A stretch of 64,000 bases of DNA from Hyperoodon ampullatus (Eukaryota > Chordata > Mammalia > Artiodactyla > Ziphiidae): contig OX457056.1 in assembly GCA_949752795.1 (NCBI GenBank), forward strand, positions 182,602,563 to 182,666,562. The letters run 5' to 3'. Numbering within the stretch: the first letter of the stretch is position 1; the number at the start of each line of letters is the position of its first letter. The notes beneath the pieces were generated by a model. The model did no database searches. It was not told the DNA's origin and worked only from the letters and a program-made list of their open reading frames with translations. This document shows positions 12,266 to 24,214 of this stretch, one piece after another. The position numbers were made by a program, and so were the translations under genes.

Positions 12266-12314
12266 TTGCCCACCTACCAGCCCTGATATAGGCAAGGCAA
12301 TCAGAATTATAACA

Positions 12315-12525
12315 GAATAGCTTCATCGGCCTGTTGTACCCATTCATGTGTAGCTCCCTGTGCTAGGCACTTGCCTCATCCCCTTTAACATTTGCAGCAG
12401 TCATCTGAAGTAAGTAGCAAATGCAAGTTTGAAGAAATCAAATCACATGCCCAAGGTCACACAGCTGCTGATCTGGGAACAGAACCCTTACATCTCTGAG
12501 GCCAAAATCTACATTCTTGGCTGTT
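12315..12525 (-). repeat. MIR-like SINE relic
   Basis: Shows the reverse MIR arrangement: 'ctgtgctaggcactt', then a 'tgcccaaggtcacacagctg' core match at 12449-12468 and 'ctgatctgggaacagaaccc'. Confidence 0.75.
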
Positions 12526-12714
12526 TCGCTTCTCAGACCCTCCTGGCTGTGCCTCCAGAAGTTCTGTGTGGCTCTGCCAAGCACCAAACAGAGAAGGAGT
12601 AGAAATGGATCTACCTGGCATCTGTGACCCACACCAAACGCTTCTGGGAGGCAAGACCTCAGAGAGGCAGCAGGACAGGATGGGAGCCTGCTTGGGCTGA
12701 GCGAATCCCTGAAT

Positions 12715-12900
12715 CCAAGCCCCAGCCTCCTCTTCTCCTGGTTCTGTGACCTTGGGCCATTTATTTACCTCCTTGTGGCACAGCTCTCTTACCTTTAAAG
12801 CTAACTCAGAGATGCAATGAGGATGAAGGGGAGGATGAGTGAGAAGGCACCCAGTAGTGCCTGAGGCACAGTGAGTGCTCAGTAGATATTTGTTGAATCA
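12715..12900 (+). repeat. MIR-like SINE relic
   Basis: Forward MIR order: 'ggttctgtgaccttgggcc', then 'acctccttgtggcac', ending in 'agtgagtgctcagtagatat'. Confidence 0.75.
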
Positions 12901-13009
12901 ACTTGAATAGGAAGCAGCTCGTGAGCAGCCGCTCCCAGGGAATCATCTATAGCAACAGTGGAAGGGCAGAGTCAACCCAGCTCATCCACAGCAGGTGTGT
13001 TTTCTTCTC

Positions 13010-13142
13010 CAGGTGTCGTCCTTGGGCCAGCAGCACAAGCATCATCTGGAAACTTGTTAGAAATGCACATTCTGAGGGAAGGCCCCAGCAATCTGTGCTT
13101 TCACCAGACCTCCAGGTGATTCAAGAACCACCAGTCTGAAAA
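13010..13142. repeat. MER5A-like hAT DNA-transposon relic
   Basis: Contains 'agcatcatctggaaacttgt', 'tagaaatgcacattct', 'ccccagcaatctgtgctttc' and 'ctccaggtgattcaagaac', in the order of MER5A. Confidence 0.8.
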
Positions 13143-13199
13143 AAGCCCAGCAACCTGAGTCCATAGTGACAGGGAGATGGGTGAGGTGGTAAGGAGCCT

Positions 13200-13830
13200 A
13201 ACCTCCAGAGTGACCCGCTTCATTCACTAGCACATAGTGGGTGCAGAGGAGAACAAGGAAGATAAAGTTTGAAAGTCTTACTGCAGCTTGCATTCTGGGG
13301 AAGATGTAGACAGAGCATAAACCCAGGACCAAAGAACTGAGATGGTTTCTGTGAATGATCAGTGCCATGAAGGATATAAACAAGGTGGCGTGACAGAGGC
13401 TGAGGGTCTTCTGTTTGTTTGTTTTTGCAGTATGTGGGCCTCTCACTGTTGTGGCCTCTCCCGTTGCAGAGCACAGGCTCCGGACGCGCAGGCTCAGCAG
13501 CCATGGCTCACGGGCCCAGCTGCTCCGCGGCATGTGGGATCTTCCCGGACCGGGGCACGAACTCGTGTCCCCTGCATCAGCAGGCGGACTCTCAACCACT
13601 GCGCCACCAGGGAAGCCCGAGGCTGAGGGTCTTTAGATGGGATGGTCAGCTCTCTCTGAGGAAGTGACCCCTGAGCTGCCATTTGAATGGGAAGAAGGAA
13701 GCAGCGTGTAAAGATAGGGGCCGAGTGCTCCAAACACAGGGTCAGCCGCTGCAAAGGCCCTGGGGCAGGACAGAACTGCATACATGAAGAGGAGCAAGGA
13801 GGCAAGTGCGGCTGGAGCCAGTGTAAGTCG
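13200..13830. repeat. L2-like LINE relic split by a SINE
   Basis: Both sides of the SINE read as one old LINE2 3' region. 'gcaaaggccctggggcagga' lies at 13752-13771 and 'aagaggagcaaggaggcaag' follows. A CHR SINE at 13411-13618 interrupts it with a perfect 15-base target-site duplication, so the L2 is older. Confidence 0.65.
13411..13618 (-). mobile_element. CHR-type cetacean SINE no. 2
   Basis: The only minus-strand CHR SINE in the window. Its head lies at the right end ('ccaccagggaagccc') and its short T-rich tail at the left. It has a perfect 15-base target-site duplication, gaggctgagggtctt, at 13396-13410 and 13619-13633, which marks a relatively recent insertion. Confidence 0.97.
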
Positions 13831-14164
13831 TGATGCTTACCTTGTTCCTTTTCTGAGGTCAGAACAGTCATACTACCCCTGTGCCAGAAGGGAAGGCAGG
13901 ACCAACAAGAGCCTTCTTCTCCAGGTGCTGCTGGGGGGAAGGGAGCAGGCAATGCCTGGGTGTGCAGAACAGCAAGAGGGCTCACCTGAGTGGGCTTTGT
14001 ACCCCAGTGCTGCCTCAGATCCTCCTCCCCCAGAGCCAGGCTGCTCTGTGTCATTCCTCCATTACCTCTCTGCACCGTAGGGAGAAGCAGTTCTTCCAGG
14101 AAGGCCCTTTTTCCATGGCATTTTAATGATTATGGCACCAGGGGAAGAAAAAATGCAGTCTGGG

Positions 14165-14350
14165 GAGACTGGGACACCCGACTTTGAGACCAGCTCTGCA
14201 ACCAATTACATAATTTTGGGCAAGGGATTTCACCTCTTTGACCTTGTTCTGCATCTGGAAATAGAGATGGGCATGGCTTCCTCCCAGGGTGGTTGTAGGG
14301 ATCAAAATACACACAGTGTACAAGACAGCTAGCCCAGCATCCAGTGGGCA
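14165..14350 (+). repeat. MIR-like SINE relic
   Basis: Forward MIR: 'gagaccagctctgcaacc', 'ttgggcaagggatttcacct', 'tgttctgcatctggaaat', then 'agcccagcatccagtgggca'. Confidence 0.75.
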
Positions 14351-14629
14351 CTGAAAAAGAGCAGCTAACACCATTTTCTTCTTCATTAGCAGAAAGTTTA
14401 ATTTCTTCAGATCCAGTATTTTACAGATAATGGTAGAAGCAAGTAGGAACAACAATACTAGTGATCTAAGAATACAAAGTTCCTGTCTGAACTCAGAGCA
14501 GTTGATGATGGAGAAGCTGAGACATTTCCACCATGAGCACATCAGCCCTGACCCCAGGAACGGACTGGCCTCACGGGACACTGAGGCCTCATGGCAGTGA
14601 GGGGGAGGGCCCGTGACCAGGAGAAGAGC

Positions 14630-14955
14630 TAGCCCAGCACTGTCCTAGAGAAATACGTGTGTCATTTAAAATTTGCCAGTAGCCACATGAAAAATGTAAC
14701 AAGAAACTTGTGAAAACGATCTTAACAGTATATTTTATTAAAGCTGAAATATTCAATGTGTTACCATTTCAACACAGATTCAATACGATACTCAATACAG
14801 AATATGACTAAGAAGATATTTTATATTCTTCTTTTTTTCTACTAAGTCTGAAATCCAGCATGTATTTTACACTTACAGCACGTCTCAGTTCAGACCAGCT
14901 AGGTTTCCAGCGCTCATTAGCCACACGTGGTTGGTGGTGACGGAAGTGGACAGAG
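14630..14955. repeat. hAT-type DNA-transposon relic with inverted ends
   Basis: The left part has 'agcccagcactgtccta...ccagtagccacatg' and the right part 'attagccacacgtgg'. These look like the diverged inverted halves of a non-autonomous hAT element with an AT-rich middle. Family name not assigned. Confidence 0.5.
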
Positions 14956-15240
14956 AGGCTCAGGAGTCTGCACACGAGGCCCCTGACTTTGTACAGCCAT
15001 GGGAGCTAAGAATGGTCTTTACATATTTAAATAGTTGGGGGTGGGGGAGAATCAAAACTAGAACATTCTGTGATATGCGAAAATGATACGAAATTCAAAT
15101 CTCTGTGTCCATAAATAAGGTTTGATTGGAACGCAGCCCCACCTCTTCACCTACAGAGCATCTCTGACTGCTTTTCACAGCTGAGTGGAGCAGTCCTGAC
15201 AAAGACAGTCTGACCCACGAAGCTAAAAACATGTACTCTT

Positions 15241-15454
15241 GGGCTTCCCTGGTGGCGCAGTGTTTGAGAGTCCGCCTGCTGATGCAGGGGACACGGGTTC
15301 GTGCCCCAGTCCGGGAAGATCCCACATGCCGCGGAGCAGCTGGGCCCGTGAGCCATGGCCGCTGAGCCTGCGCGTCCGGAGCCTGTGCTCCGCAACGGGA
15401 GAGGCCACAACAGTGAGAGGCCCGCGTACTGCGGAAGAAAAAAAAAAAAAAAAA
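15241..15454 (+). mobile_element. CHR-type cetacean SINE no. 3
   Basis: Full-length CHR SINE with a long A tail (about 15436-15459). The 15-base target-site duplication aaaaacatgtactct is perfect at 15225-15239 and 15455-15469, suggesting a young copy. Confidence 0.97.
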
Positions 15455-16319
15455 AAAAACATGTACTCTCTAGCCTTTTCCAGAAAAAGTTTCCCGGCCC
15501 GTGCTGCAGGGAGTAGAGTGCACCTCCCCCAGCCCCTCCTGACTCGTTTCCAGATCCCTCCGTGGGGAGAGATGACTCAGGGACACTCCAAATGCACTGG
15601 TGGCCATCGTCCCAGCTGGTCACAGTGATTTTGTTGGTGTTTGGGAGTATTTTAATAAGGTGGATTTACTTCCTTTCCCAACACAGGTTCTGTTTCTTTC
15701 ATTTAAATCTGTCATTATAAAGTCCTAAGCCAAGAGTCCTGAAGGAAAGGCTTCAAGGAGAGCCTCCAGACTGGGTAGCCCTCAGTTGACTTTGACAGCC
15801 ACCAATCTGGCACCAGGTTGGTCAGATGGGGTGAGCAGCAGCCCTAAGGAAGGGGCCTCAGTGACCTGGGCCAGTGGGCTGTTTTCTAGCTGCGAGCTGC
15901 AAACAGGGCCCCCCAAATAAATCCAGCCCCTCTGAGCTAGGCACTGGATGTGTGTTATCATGCACATCCCTTCACAAAGGCACTAACTCAGAGCTCCTGG
16001 TAAGGGGATCCATCTGAAGGAGGGATCCGATTAATCAGGCCCCTCAGCAGGTGAGAAGTGTCCTCCTGCAGTGACACCCCATTCTGCCATCAGCCCTGAG
16101 GACAACCTTTTACTGTGCTGACAGGTACAGAATCTCTCTCCTCAGTTCCCATAACAAAGCAGTAGCTAAAGAGGTGCCCTGGCCAGACTTTACTCTCTCC
16201 CCGGAGAGACACAGGAGAACAGGTGGATGGAAAGAGGCCATGTTCCGTGGACTTAGTCTGGGAGAATGTCTTGTTAGGGAGGGTGAAACAGAGACGTATA
16301 GTCCAGACAGGCTGGAGAA

Positions 16320-16500
16320 CAAACCCTCATCTGTACCCTCAGTGCCAACATGAGCTGCATGACATCCAGAACCTCTGCAAGCCTCCGTTTTCTCATCTGG
16401 AAAGAGGGGGCGTGAACAGTCATCACATATAGCCAGAAAAGAAATCAGACAGTGCCTGGCAACATAACGGGTGCTCAGGAAATATCAGTTCCCCCATCTT
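16320..16500 (+). repeat. MIR-like SINE relic
   Basis: Contains 'agcctccgttttctcatctg' (16380-16399) and 'tgcctggcaacataacgggt', typical of the forward MIR body and 3' end. Confidence 0.65.
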
Positions 16501-18200
16501 ATCTTTCCCTAGCTCCCCTAGGGGAAGCAATTCATGGGGATAGAGCAAAATGGTACTGGCCCCTAAGATAGAGTGTACAGTGTGTAGGTTAACTTACGTA
16601 AGGACTCAGAACAGAGTAGGGCACAGAGTAAAGGTTTTGTATGTGTTTACCGGCATGACTATTTTGTTGTTACTATTAAGCCTGGGAAATGCACCAACCT
16701 CCTGAAGACGTTTATGGAAACAACTCCTCAAGAAGGCCGAGCAGTGGTGAAGAGACCTCTGACAAGCAGCTCAACAAAACCAGGTCACAAGCGTGGAAGA
16801 ATCAGAGGAGTTGCCTCATGTTATTTGCAAGGATGTGAACTTCAAACACCCAGCACCAGAAATCGGCCTGAAGGACCCATTCTACATGGCCCTCCTTACC
16901 AGCTTTTGAATGTTTCTAATTAGTACAGAGGCAGAACAGAGCAGATCTGCCACAGAATTAAATTAGCCAGCATCACGCATATCCAGGCAAGAGCGAGGCC
17001 ATTTTCACCCACGCCATCAGGCAGCTGGGCAGCTCCCACGATGCTCCAGAGGTTCTGCGGAGAGTCAGAGCCAGTGAAGTCACTGCAAGCGGGGGGACAC
17101 TGTAACACGCCGCCTGAGGACAGCTTTATTTATGTTCTTGCAGAATGTACAAGCGGGTCTTGTTTTTCTGGATGGTGAGGGAGCCGGCTCACATAGCGTT
17201 CGTGATTCTACATTTAGAATTGTGTCTTCATTCACATTCTTTCCATGCAGCTCACAGCTCCTGGACTGGAAGAGAGTGGTCACTTTGCCTGGGCCCATCC
17301 CCCGGAAAGATGCCAGCTCTGGCTCATGCAGACCCTGAGCTCCTGGTGAAGCTTGGGCTGAGTTCGCTGGCTGTGTTTTGTGCCTGGGGTGGTCCATGCC
17401 AGTGCCCCGCCAGGAGCGAGCCACACGTGGTGTCTGTGGCACAGGGCAGGTGGAGGCACATTCTGGGAGAAATCAGATTCTGCCGCGGTCAGCTGTGGTC
17501 AGGCTAGCTGGATAGTCTTGGGCCAAGCTCTGAGGCTGCTCCCAGGACAGCCTCTTGCCAGGTCAACTGTGTATTACGGTTCTCTCCCGACCCCTCCTGC
17601 TGACGTCGTTGACAAAGCTGCCAGCCACAGCCCTGCCGCCTGAATGTTCTCTGGACCATCCTTGTGGTTTTCTTTTCTCAATCAGTCACTTCAAGCAAAC
17701 ACCATCAGCGCCTGACACAGAGCAAAGCTCACCGCTTCTAGGATCCTAAGCCAGACATGAGGTCATGTTCTCCACCTGTGAAGAATTAAAAGTAAGCTGG
17801 GGAAGAAATGCTGTGAGGAGCGGGAGGAAAGGAAGTGAGGAAAATCAGGGGCCCTGCTGAATCATTTCAGCTCAGGTTACCTGCGCCCCAAGGCAAACTC
17901 CTCTATAAAATGGGATTTAGTAATGCAACTATTCCTAAAATCTGGAACAAAACGACTTGGGTCAAAGCAGATAACATACGAACTGGCTATAAATTTATTT
18001 CAACATGTAATCGGGAAAAAAATCAGAGCATCAAATCCATGATTTCTTAGGTATTGCTGTTGACCAAAGAGCTCTGTTTTTTTATAAAGTAAGTCAATTT
18101 AAATTCTCTTTATAGAAAGATAAGTAAACAATAGTACAGATGGTTGAAGATGTGGCAAAAATCATGAAAAAAATAACAAGTAAATAACTACCATTTGAGA
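16500..18200. other. Unique-looking sequence, no gene recognised
   Basis: No CDS, RNA gene or clear repeat was recognised. The open frames of 60-120 codons are overlapping and uninformative. The middle part (16950-17700) is moderately GC-rich, without a CpG island. Confidence 0.4.
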
Positions 18201-18214
18201 AGCTTTGCAATATA

Positions 18215-18415
18215 GAAGCATATCCGTGTACATGAGCCCATTTGATCTTCAACCCCACAGAACACAGGCAATCTGTCCATCTTAGAGACGAGTAAACTGA
18301 GGCACAGAGAGGTTAAGTGATTTGGCTGATGTCAAATAGCTAGGAAATACAAGGGGCCAGGGTTCCAAATTCTATGTTTTGTTTTTGTCTTGTTTTGTTT
18401 TGTTTTATTTAATGC
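18215..18415 (-). repeat. MIR-like SINE relic followed by a TTTTG-rich stretch
   Basis: The 'gagtaaactgaggcacagag' block at 18291-18310 and 'aggttaagtgatttggctga' match the reverse MIR core. A run of TTTTG-type units follows at about 18378-18410. Confidence 0.75.
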
Positions 18416-19359
18416 TGACTCATCTCTCAGATTGATCTACCAGTTTGGCTAGTGTTGATTTTGACAAACAGGGGAGGTAGGTGGGGTGGGTAGAATCAAG
18501 GGGTTCGCTTTGGGTCTCCCTCAAACCACCTCTGAGTGCTGATCAGTGAGCAGGTGTCCCCACAGCCAGGTCCTAAGTTCTTAGGGCTAAAGGTAAGTTT
18601 TAAGGCTCCCAGAAGGAGGAGGGGTGGGATGCTGTTGCTGGTTGGGGGTCTGAACCCTCCATCTACAGGGCAACAAGGAGCTGTTCTTTCTAACTTGTTT
18701 GAACCGAAGTGCATAGACCCAGCTCCCTGGGACACTGGCCACTGGTGGGTTCAAGGCTGGAGGTGGTGCCAGGCCTTGCGTTGGGGCTAGAACTGAGGTT
18801 GCTGGCTGTGAGAAGCCCCTGGGGGTAGGCAGGGCAGTCCACAAATAGGCATGGAGGTTCAGTACGATACAGACTTCCAAGGGCTTTGGGCATCTCAAAG
18901 AGCGGAGCACCTGTCTGGGACTGGGCACCTCTGCCTTCCCAGGCCATGGGGCAGGGGAGCATGAGAAAGGATCTTGAAAAGAAAGAAAACAAACAAACAG
19001 ACAAAACCTCCTGCATTAAAACTCTTGTGCTCCTGGTAATGAGCAGACTCTTCCGGGGTCAACTTGGAGAGGGTAAAGAGGGCATCCAGGAGCTGGCCCA
19101 GCATGAGCAAAGGCAAAGGGGTTGGCAAATGTCTGGGGGTCTGCAGGCAGTTTGGGGAGCAGGTGACCCCAGGCCAAGACAGGAAGTGGCCATTGGGAAG
19201 GCCGATGTAAGCCCACCTTGGAGCTGTGGAGGGACCAGCCCCTCCCAGAGACGGAGAGGAGAGCTCTAACCTGGCAGAAAGGGGTCGGTCCACTGGCACT
19301 TGGACCTTGCAAACAACCAGACCTGCCATGGCCAGGCTCATCAAGTGGGCACTTACCTT

Positions 19360-19940
19360 GCCTCTTCTCTGATTATTTCATATGCTTCTGCAACTGTCAC
19401 CCTGAAACCCCAGGCTGGCCTTCCCCCAGCCTGCAGCTGGGCGTGTTATTTTGCTCCAAAAGCACAGCCCAGTACGGCTCCTTACTCGAGGAATGCAGGC
19501 TGCGGTCCTCCGAGCCGATGATGAAACGGGCTATTTCTGCCCCGGGGCATCAGCAGGCCTCCAAGCACTGGCTCCGATGCACACAATATCGTGTTTTTAA
19601 TGTTTCCCTAAACAAATGTTTTCCTTCGTACCTCGGGATATTTTTATTTGAATCTCAGTGCTGGAATCGTTTTAAAAACCATTCCGGATTGAAGCTGGAA
19701 TCGTGGTTAGGGTCTGGCTAAGAGGCAAGCAATTTCGCACTCCCCAAGTTATCTATTACCCGTGGCCGATCTGGATGTAAAAATAGCTGCTGAGGCTGTT
19801 TGTTTAATCTGACTGTTACTTGACACCACGCGGGTGTTGCAGTGGGGACTGTTTGCCTCTTCCCTACCAAGAACACCATTTGGTTTCCCCCGGCTGGGTC
19901 TCTATTTAGGTGCGCTTCCTGAACTTCCAGTGTCTGGCCA
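19360..19940. other. Unique, AT/GC-mixed block; candidate conserved non-coding element
   Basis: No repeat hallmarks. The block combines CpG-containing words with AT-rich factor-like words: 'gggatatttttatttgaatc' near 19635, 'gatgtaaaaatagctgctga' near 19773 (one base off a MEF2 consensus) and 'ctctatttagg'. The 167-codon frame 19218-19721 has no recognisable protein character. Conservation is inferred from appearance only. Confidence 0.3.
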
Positions 19941-20814
19941 GCTTCTGGTCACTGATTTTCCTCAGGTGGGCAGGTTTGTGAACAATAAGAGGTCTGGGTC
20001 TTGAATCCGTTCCCCTCTATCTTTGGGCAGTCTGGCTGACAAGGGAAGAAATTTTGGCTGCTGGGCAGAGCCGGGCTGCTGGAAGAGTTAGGGTTCTGTC
20101 CGGTTCCTGGGAGGCCTGAAGAGCAAGCCGCCGGGACTAGCGGAGAGCGGAAGGTAGGGTCAGATGCTTGTCTGGTTCCCTCGTGCAGGCTGGGAGGCTC
20201 AAGCTCCAGCCGGCCCACGGGGATGTGCACTCTGCACCGTCGGGGTTGGGATGTTGCTCTGTGCCAGGGCGCTGTGCAGGGCGGTGTGAGTGGCCAGGGG
20301 CATGTCGGGGGCTGAGTTTCTTCAGTGCTGGGTGTGCTGTGGTGCTGGATTGCCGTGTGGACTATGAGGGAACAGAGTACATGGTATAGACGTGTGTGAC
20401 TTTGTCCTTCCGTGCATCTGTCAGGGCATTCTGCTCCCACATGGCTGAGCGAGTACGAGCCTTGGGTGTGCCCAGGGCACTGTGTTGTCAAATGGGGGCA
20501 ACCCCACAGGTTCTATGGCAGGAGACTGGCTCTCTTGTGTCCCCCAGTGCTGCGCCAGGCAGGATCCTACCAGCTGTAACAAAGAGGACAATTGGTCATC
20601 AGGACATTCTGGCCCATGGACTCTGAGAGCATGTGTGGCCTCAACAGGGAACCCGCCCACAGACTGTGTGTTCTCCCACATCCCGGGGTTCCCCAACCAG
20701 ACTTTTGCACGGTGGGCTTAGCCAAATCTAAAATCATATCTTCTTTTCCTCGTGGAGGAGAACTGATCATTGAGAAGAGCAACATTGAATATGTGTGGAA
20801 ATCTAAATAGCCTT

Positions 20815-20995
20815 TAAAAAATTATTATTTAGGACTTTATAACACCCCCATGGATATTGATAATGGAGGAGGCTATGCATTCAGGGAGCAGGGGCAGGGA
20901 CTATATGGGAAATCTCTGTAACTTTTACTCAATTGCCCAATTTCGCTGCAAAGCTAAAACTGCTCTAGAAAATAAAGGTTATTTAAAAAAAACCA
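20815..20995 (+). mobile_element. Short L1M 3' end
   Basis: Contains 'gaggaggctatgcattca', 'gactatatgggaaatctctg', 'ctaaaactgctctagaaaa' and 'taaagg', ending in an A-rich run. This is the terminal part of an old L1M 3' UTR. Confidence 0.7.
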
Positions 20996-21162
20996 AAAAA
21001 CCCTAAATTTATGGATCATTTCTTTGAACATATCTAACCCAATTATAAAAAACAATATTTGAAGTAATATTTTTAAAACCCAAAATTATAGGAGTCCTGG
21101 ATTAAGCAAATGTTCACATTAAATGAAGTCTGATTTTCCTGCATTTGTGTTCCCTTTACTAC

Positions 21163-21356
21163 AGTGGTTGGTAAACCAGGGCCGTGGGCTGGGCTCCTGG
21201 TTTTGTAAATAAAGTTTTATTGGCACATGGCCATGCTCGTTCATTTACATAATGTCTATGCTGGCTTTCACACAACTGTCCAGGCTGTGTGGCCGGCAAA
21301 AGCAAAACATTTACTATGCAGCCCTTTACAGAAAATATTTGCTGACCCCTGTTGTA
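21163..21356. repeat. hAT-type (Charlie-like) DNA-transposon relic
   Basis: 'gtggttggtaaaccagggcc' at the left and 'ttgctgacccctg' at the right are the usual ends of a non-autonomous hAT element, with 'aataaagttttattggcaca' and 'cagccctttacagaaaat' inside. The exact MER name is left open. Confidence 0.7.
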
Positions 21357-21593
21357 CATGAACACTCCTTGAGATGGGTCAGTTTGGTGCACACACAAAC
21401 AGCAGTGAACGTTCTAGCTTGTACAGCAGCCTGTGAGTTGGACCCTTCAGGACCCGTGGCTGGCTCTGGAGCTCCCTGCCCCTTCACTGGGCCAGTTTTT
21501 CCAGTCTAGCTGGTACAGGAAATGTTCAGTTTGCCCCTGGGAGGATTAGCTTTGCTGTGGAGTGTGGCCTGGGCTGAGCAGGGCAGATTGTGC

Positions 21594-21616
21594 TTATCAG
21601 GATGGTTTATAAATAG
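21594..21616 (+). promoter_or_regulatory. Candidate CEFIP promoter core: GATA site plus TATA/MEF2 site
   Basis: TTATCA at 21594-21599 is a GATA-factor site on the minus strand. Eight bases on, TTATAAATAG at 21607-21616 fits the MEF2 consensus (YTAWWWWTAR) and also contains a TATA box, TATAAATAG. A start site would be expected near 21635-21640. The surrounding sequence is not a recognised repeat. It lies 19.3 kb upstream of the CEFIP start codon on the same strand. CEFIP is known as a heart-enriched gene, and GATA4 and MEF2 are cardiac activators, so the assignment is plausible but unproven. Such short motifs also occur by chance. Confidence 0.35.
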
Positions 21617-21639
21617 ACGTCTCTGGGTGACCCAAGTCC

Positions 21640-23790
21640 AGCATGCGTCTGCCCCTTGGTCTTCGGGAGGGGAAAAATTGTGCCTGATCACTGGTGACCA
21701 GAAGCTCGTTGGGATGTGAGCACCTGTGCCCGCTGGGAGGAAAGCCGAATGCTGGGTCCTGGAAACAGAGGGACTTGGATCCCCTGGCAACCCAGGACAC
21801 AGAGGTGTGCGGAGGAGGTAGGGAAGGCCCAATGGCTCCGAGTTCTCCTAGGAAGAGTATGTCCACCCCAATGTCTTTTCACTGGGACTCCAGAGAGTGA
21901 TCTGGTGTTTTCTGCTTTTTGCTCCTGACCCTAAGGAAGTCCTGGAGACCCTTACAGAAAGGGGAAGCTCCATATCTAGAATTAGCCCTATTCCTCCAGG
22001 CTATGCCAGAAATCTCAGTAACTGAAACCCGCTGGCCAGTGGAGCCAGGCCTGGGCCATCGTCCTCCTTGGCTTTCAGGCCTTCACTCCATCTGCCCAGG
22101 ATTACTGGAGAGACGAAAAGGGCTTTCAAAGGAGGCTGCCTTGTGGAGACACACAGTGCTGACATTTCCCAACAGGCTGCAGTGCTCTTGGTTTTATCTC
22201 CATCTGAGGGTTTAAATCACATTTCACCAGATCCAGCCAATCCAGAGCCCTATAACTCAATCTTATGTCTCATTTCATTAGTTGGGAAAACCCGAAACAC
22301 CTCTTAGTTTCTACTTGATCCCAGGGGTTGCAGGACCTGAGCTGGAGGTGTGGGGGGAGGGGGAGGACAAGGGATCATTCAAAGCCTTGGATCAAGGCCC
22401 CAAAATGGAACATGTGGAGCACTGCTGAGATGTGTCACCCCCAACGTAAGTCATCGCTATCATTCTGGAACATTCCCTGGAGGGTGCTGCATGTGTGAGT
22501 ACTACGTGACAGCGGATGTCAAGGTTGAGACAGAGTGGGTTCCCAGCTGGCCTAGGTCCCTAGGCTGAGGGCAGAAGGAGTCTTGGTGCGAAGCGTTTTC
22601 CCTTCCAAGCTGCGGACGCCAGAGTGTTTGGGAATCTGAGTGCAAGAGGGGCCATAGAGTCAATGGACCATGAATGGCTTTCTCCCCAGGACTTGATAGA
22701 CCTCTCTTTCTCATAGGAAGGGGAAAGAGACCCTTCTGGACCACAGCCCATTAAAGTGGGGAGAAGGCCTTCCTGATATCCTCCATGCTCTGCTTGGCCT
22801 CCCTGGAGGCTCCAGGCTTGGCCCTCCCTGAGGACTGCACAGCAAAGGGCTTCCGAGCCTACGGAGATGCATGCTCCTGCTGTCAGTGGGAGTCCTCGGT
22901 TCCTTTGGGCCTCTGCACTCTGGATGTTGTTCCCTGGCCTCAGTGGGTCCCTTTTGTCCCTGAATGGCCCCCTCCCAGGTGGGCTTGAGCTGCTGAGGAA
23001 CTTCAAGGCTGAGCTAAGAGAGGGATTTCATTTCAGCCATGTCCCATCTTAAAGCCTTCACCTGAAGCTTAAGGAAGGCAAGGGGAGAGAGGAAAGTGAG
23101 ATTTGCTTGAGCAACCCAGGCCTTTCCCTACTCCCTGCCCAGTCTAGAGGCTGGTTTCAAGCCCCTGAGCCCTGCTTGCGATGGACAAGTCATACTGGAG
23201 CTGCCCCTTGGCTTACCCTGGCTTGGGGCAGCCTGGCCACATGTAGCACCACCAGCTCGTCCCTTGCCCTGGCCCTGTCTGCCCCTCTCTGAAGCAGGTT
23301 AGCCCCAAAGGCTGCAGCAATCAAGGGGTCAAAATTCAGACCCACTGGGCTAAACCCACGGGTTCAGAGCCATTTCTCACCCTCAGTGTCCCACCAAGTT
23401 CATCACGGCGATCTGGCTGCATTACTCCTGTATACAAACCACTTACGTAGATCTCTGGTTTTATTCTCACATCCAGCATGCAAGGTTTCCCCAGATTAGT
23501 TCCAGTGATGGCCTAGGAGATGCAGGCATGGTTTTCAAGGGGAATGCCCGCCATACAAACACCGAGGCTGCTAAAGGTCAGCTGATGCCCATTCAGAATG
23601 AGGGGACTGAGCGGTTTGCTCAGGCACAGAAACCAGACAGAGAGGGCAAAGGTACAAGGTGGTTCCGAGGACAGGGAAGCCTCAGGGGTTCTGGGCAGCT
23701 GCTGCCTCACTTCTCTCTCTCTCTTATATGTTGGGGAAAGGCAGTCGTCCTTGTGACCCTGTGTCCTGGCCCTGGCTTGAGCAGGTTGTG
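21640..23790. other. Presumed intron or flank, no gene recognised
   Basis: GC-moderate sequence without a recognisable CDS or strong repeat. If the promoter at 21594-21616 is real, a first non-coding exon would begin near 21640. 'gaggtaggga' near 21812 resembles a splice donor, but nothing confirms it. Confidence 0.4.
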
Positions 23791-23799
23791 TGGTGGGGA

Positions 23800-24040
23800 T
23801 GGTAACCACACGTTGACAGTTGCTAGGTGTCAGTCACCTCACAGACACGAATTCACTGAGTCCTCCCAAGGACATCAGGAGGCAGGTACTACTTTAGTCT
23901 CATTTTACAGGTGAGGAAGCCAAGCCGAAGCACAGAGAGGATTTGTAATTTGCCGGGGACCCGCTCACCGCCGGTACAGCAAAGAACGACGCCCAAGCAG
24001 GTCTGGCCTCAGTCCAGGCATTTCCCACTATGTTATAGCG
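23800..24040 (-). repeat. MIR-like SINE relic
   Basis: Contains 'ctcattttacaggtgaggaa' (23900-23919), 'gcacagagaggatttgtaat' and 'aggtctggcctcagtccagg', the reverse MIR layout. Confidence 0.8.
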
Positions 24041-24214
24041 CCCCCGTCTGGGGATTAGAAATGAGGCAAGCGACATTTAGTGAGCACCTACTATATGCTT
24101 TACGCACATGAGCTCACTCTGCAATTCTGTTGGCCGGTGTTAGTACCACAGCGGTAGATATGGAATTCCTTCCCAGCATGGTCTGTTTCAAAAACTCAAG
24201 GTCTCTAGCAGTGG

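Noticed and set aside
13494..14075. 193-codon minus-strand frame
   Set aside because: It is partly formed by a CHR SINE and continues into L2-like sequence; not a gene.
15147..15623. Frames of 129-158 codons on both strands around 15.2-15.6 kb
   Set aside because: They are translations of a CHR SINE; near-identical peptides recur at each other SINE copy.
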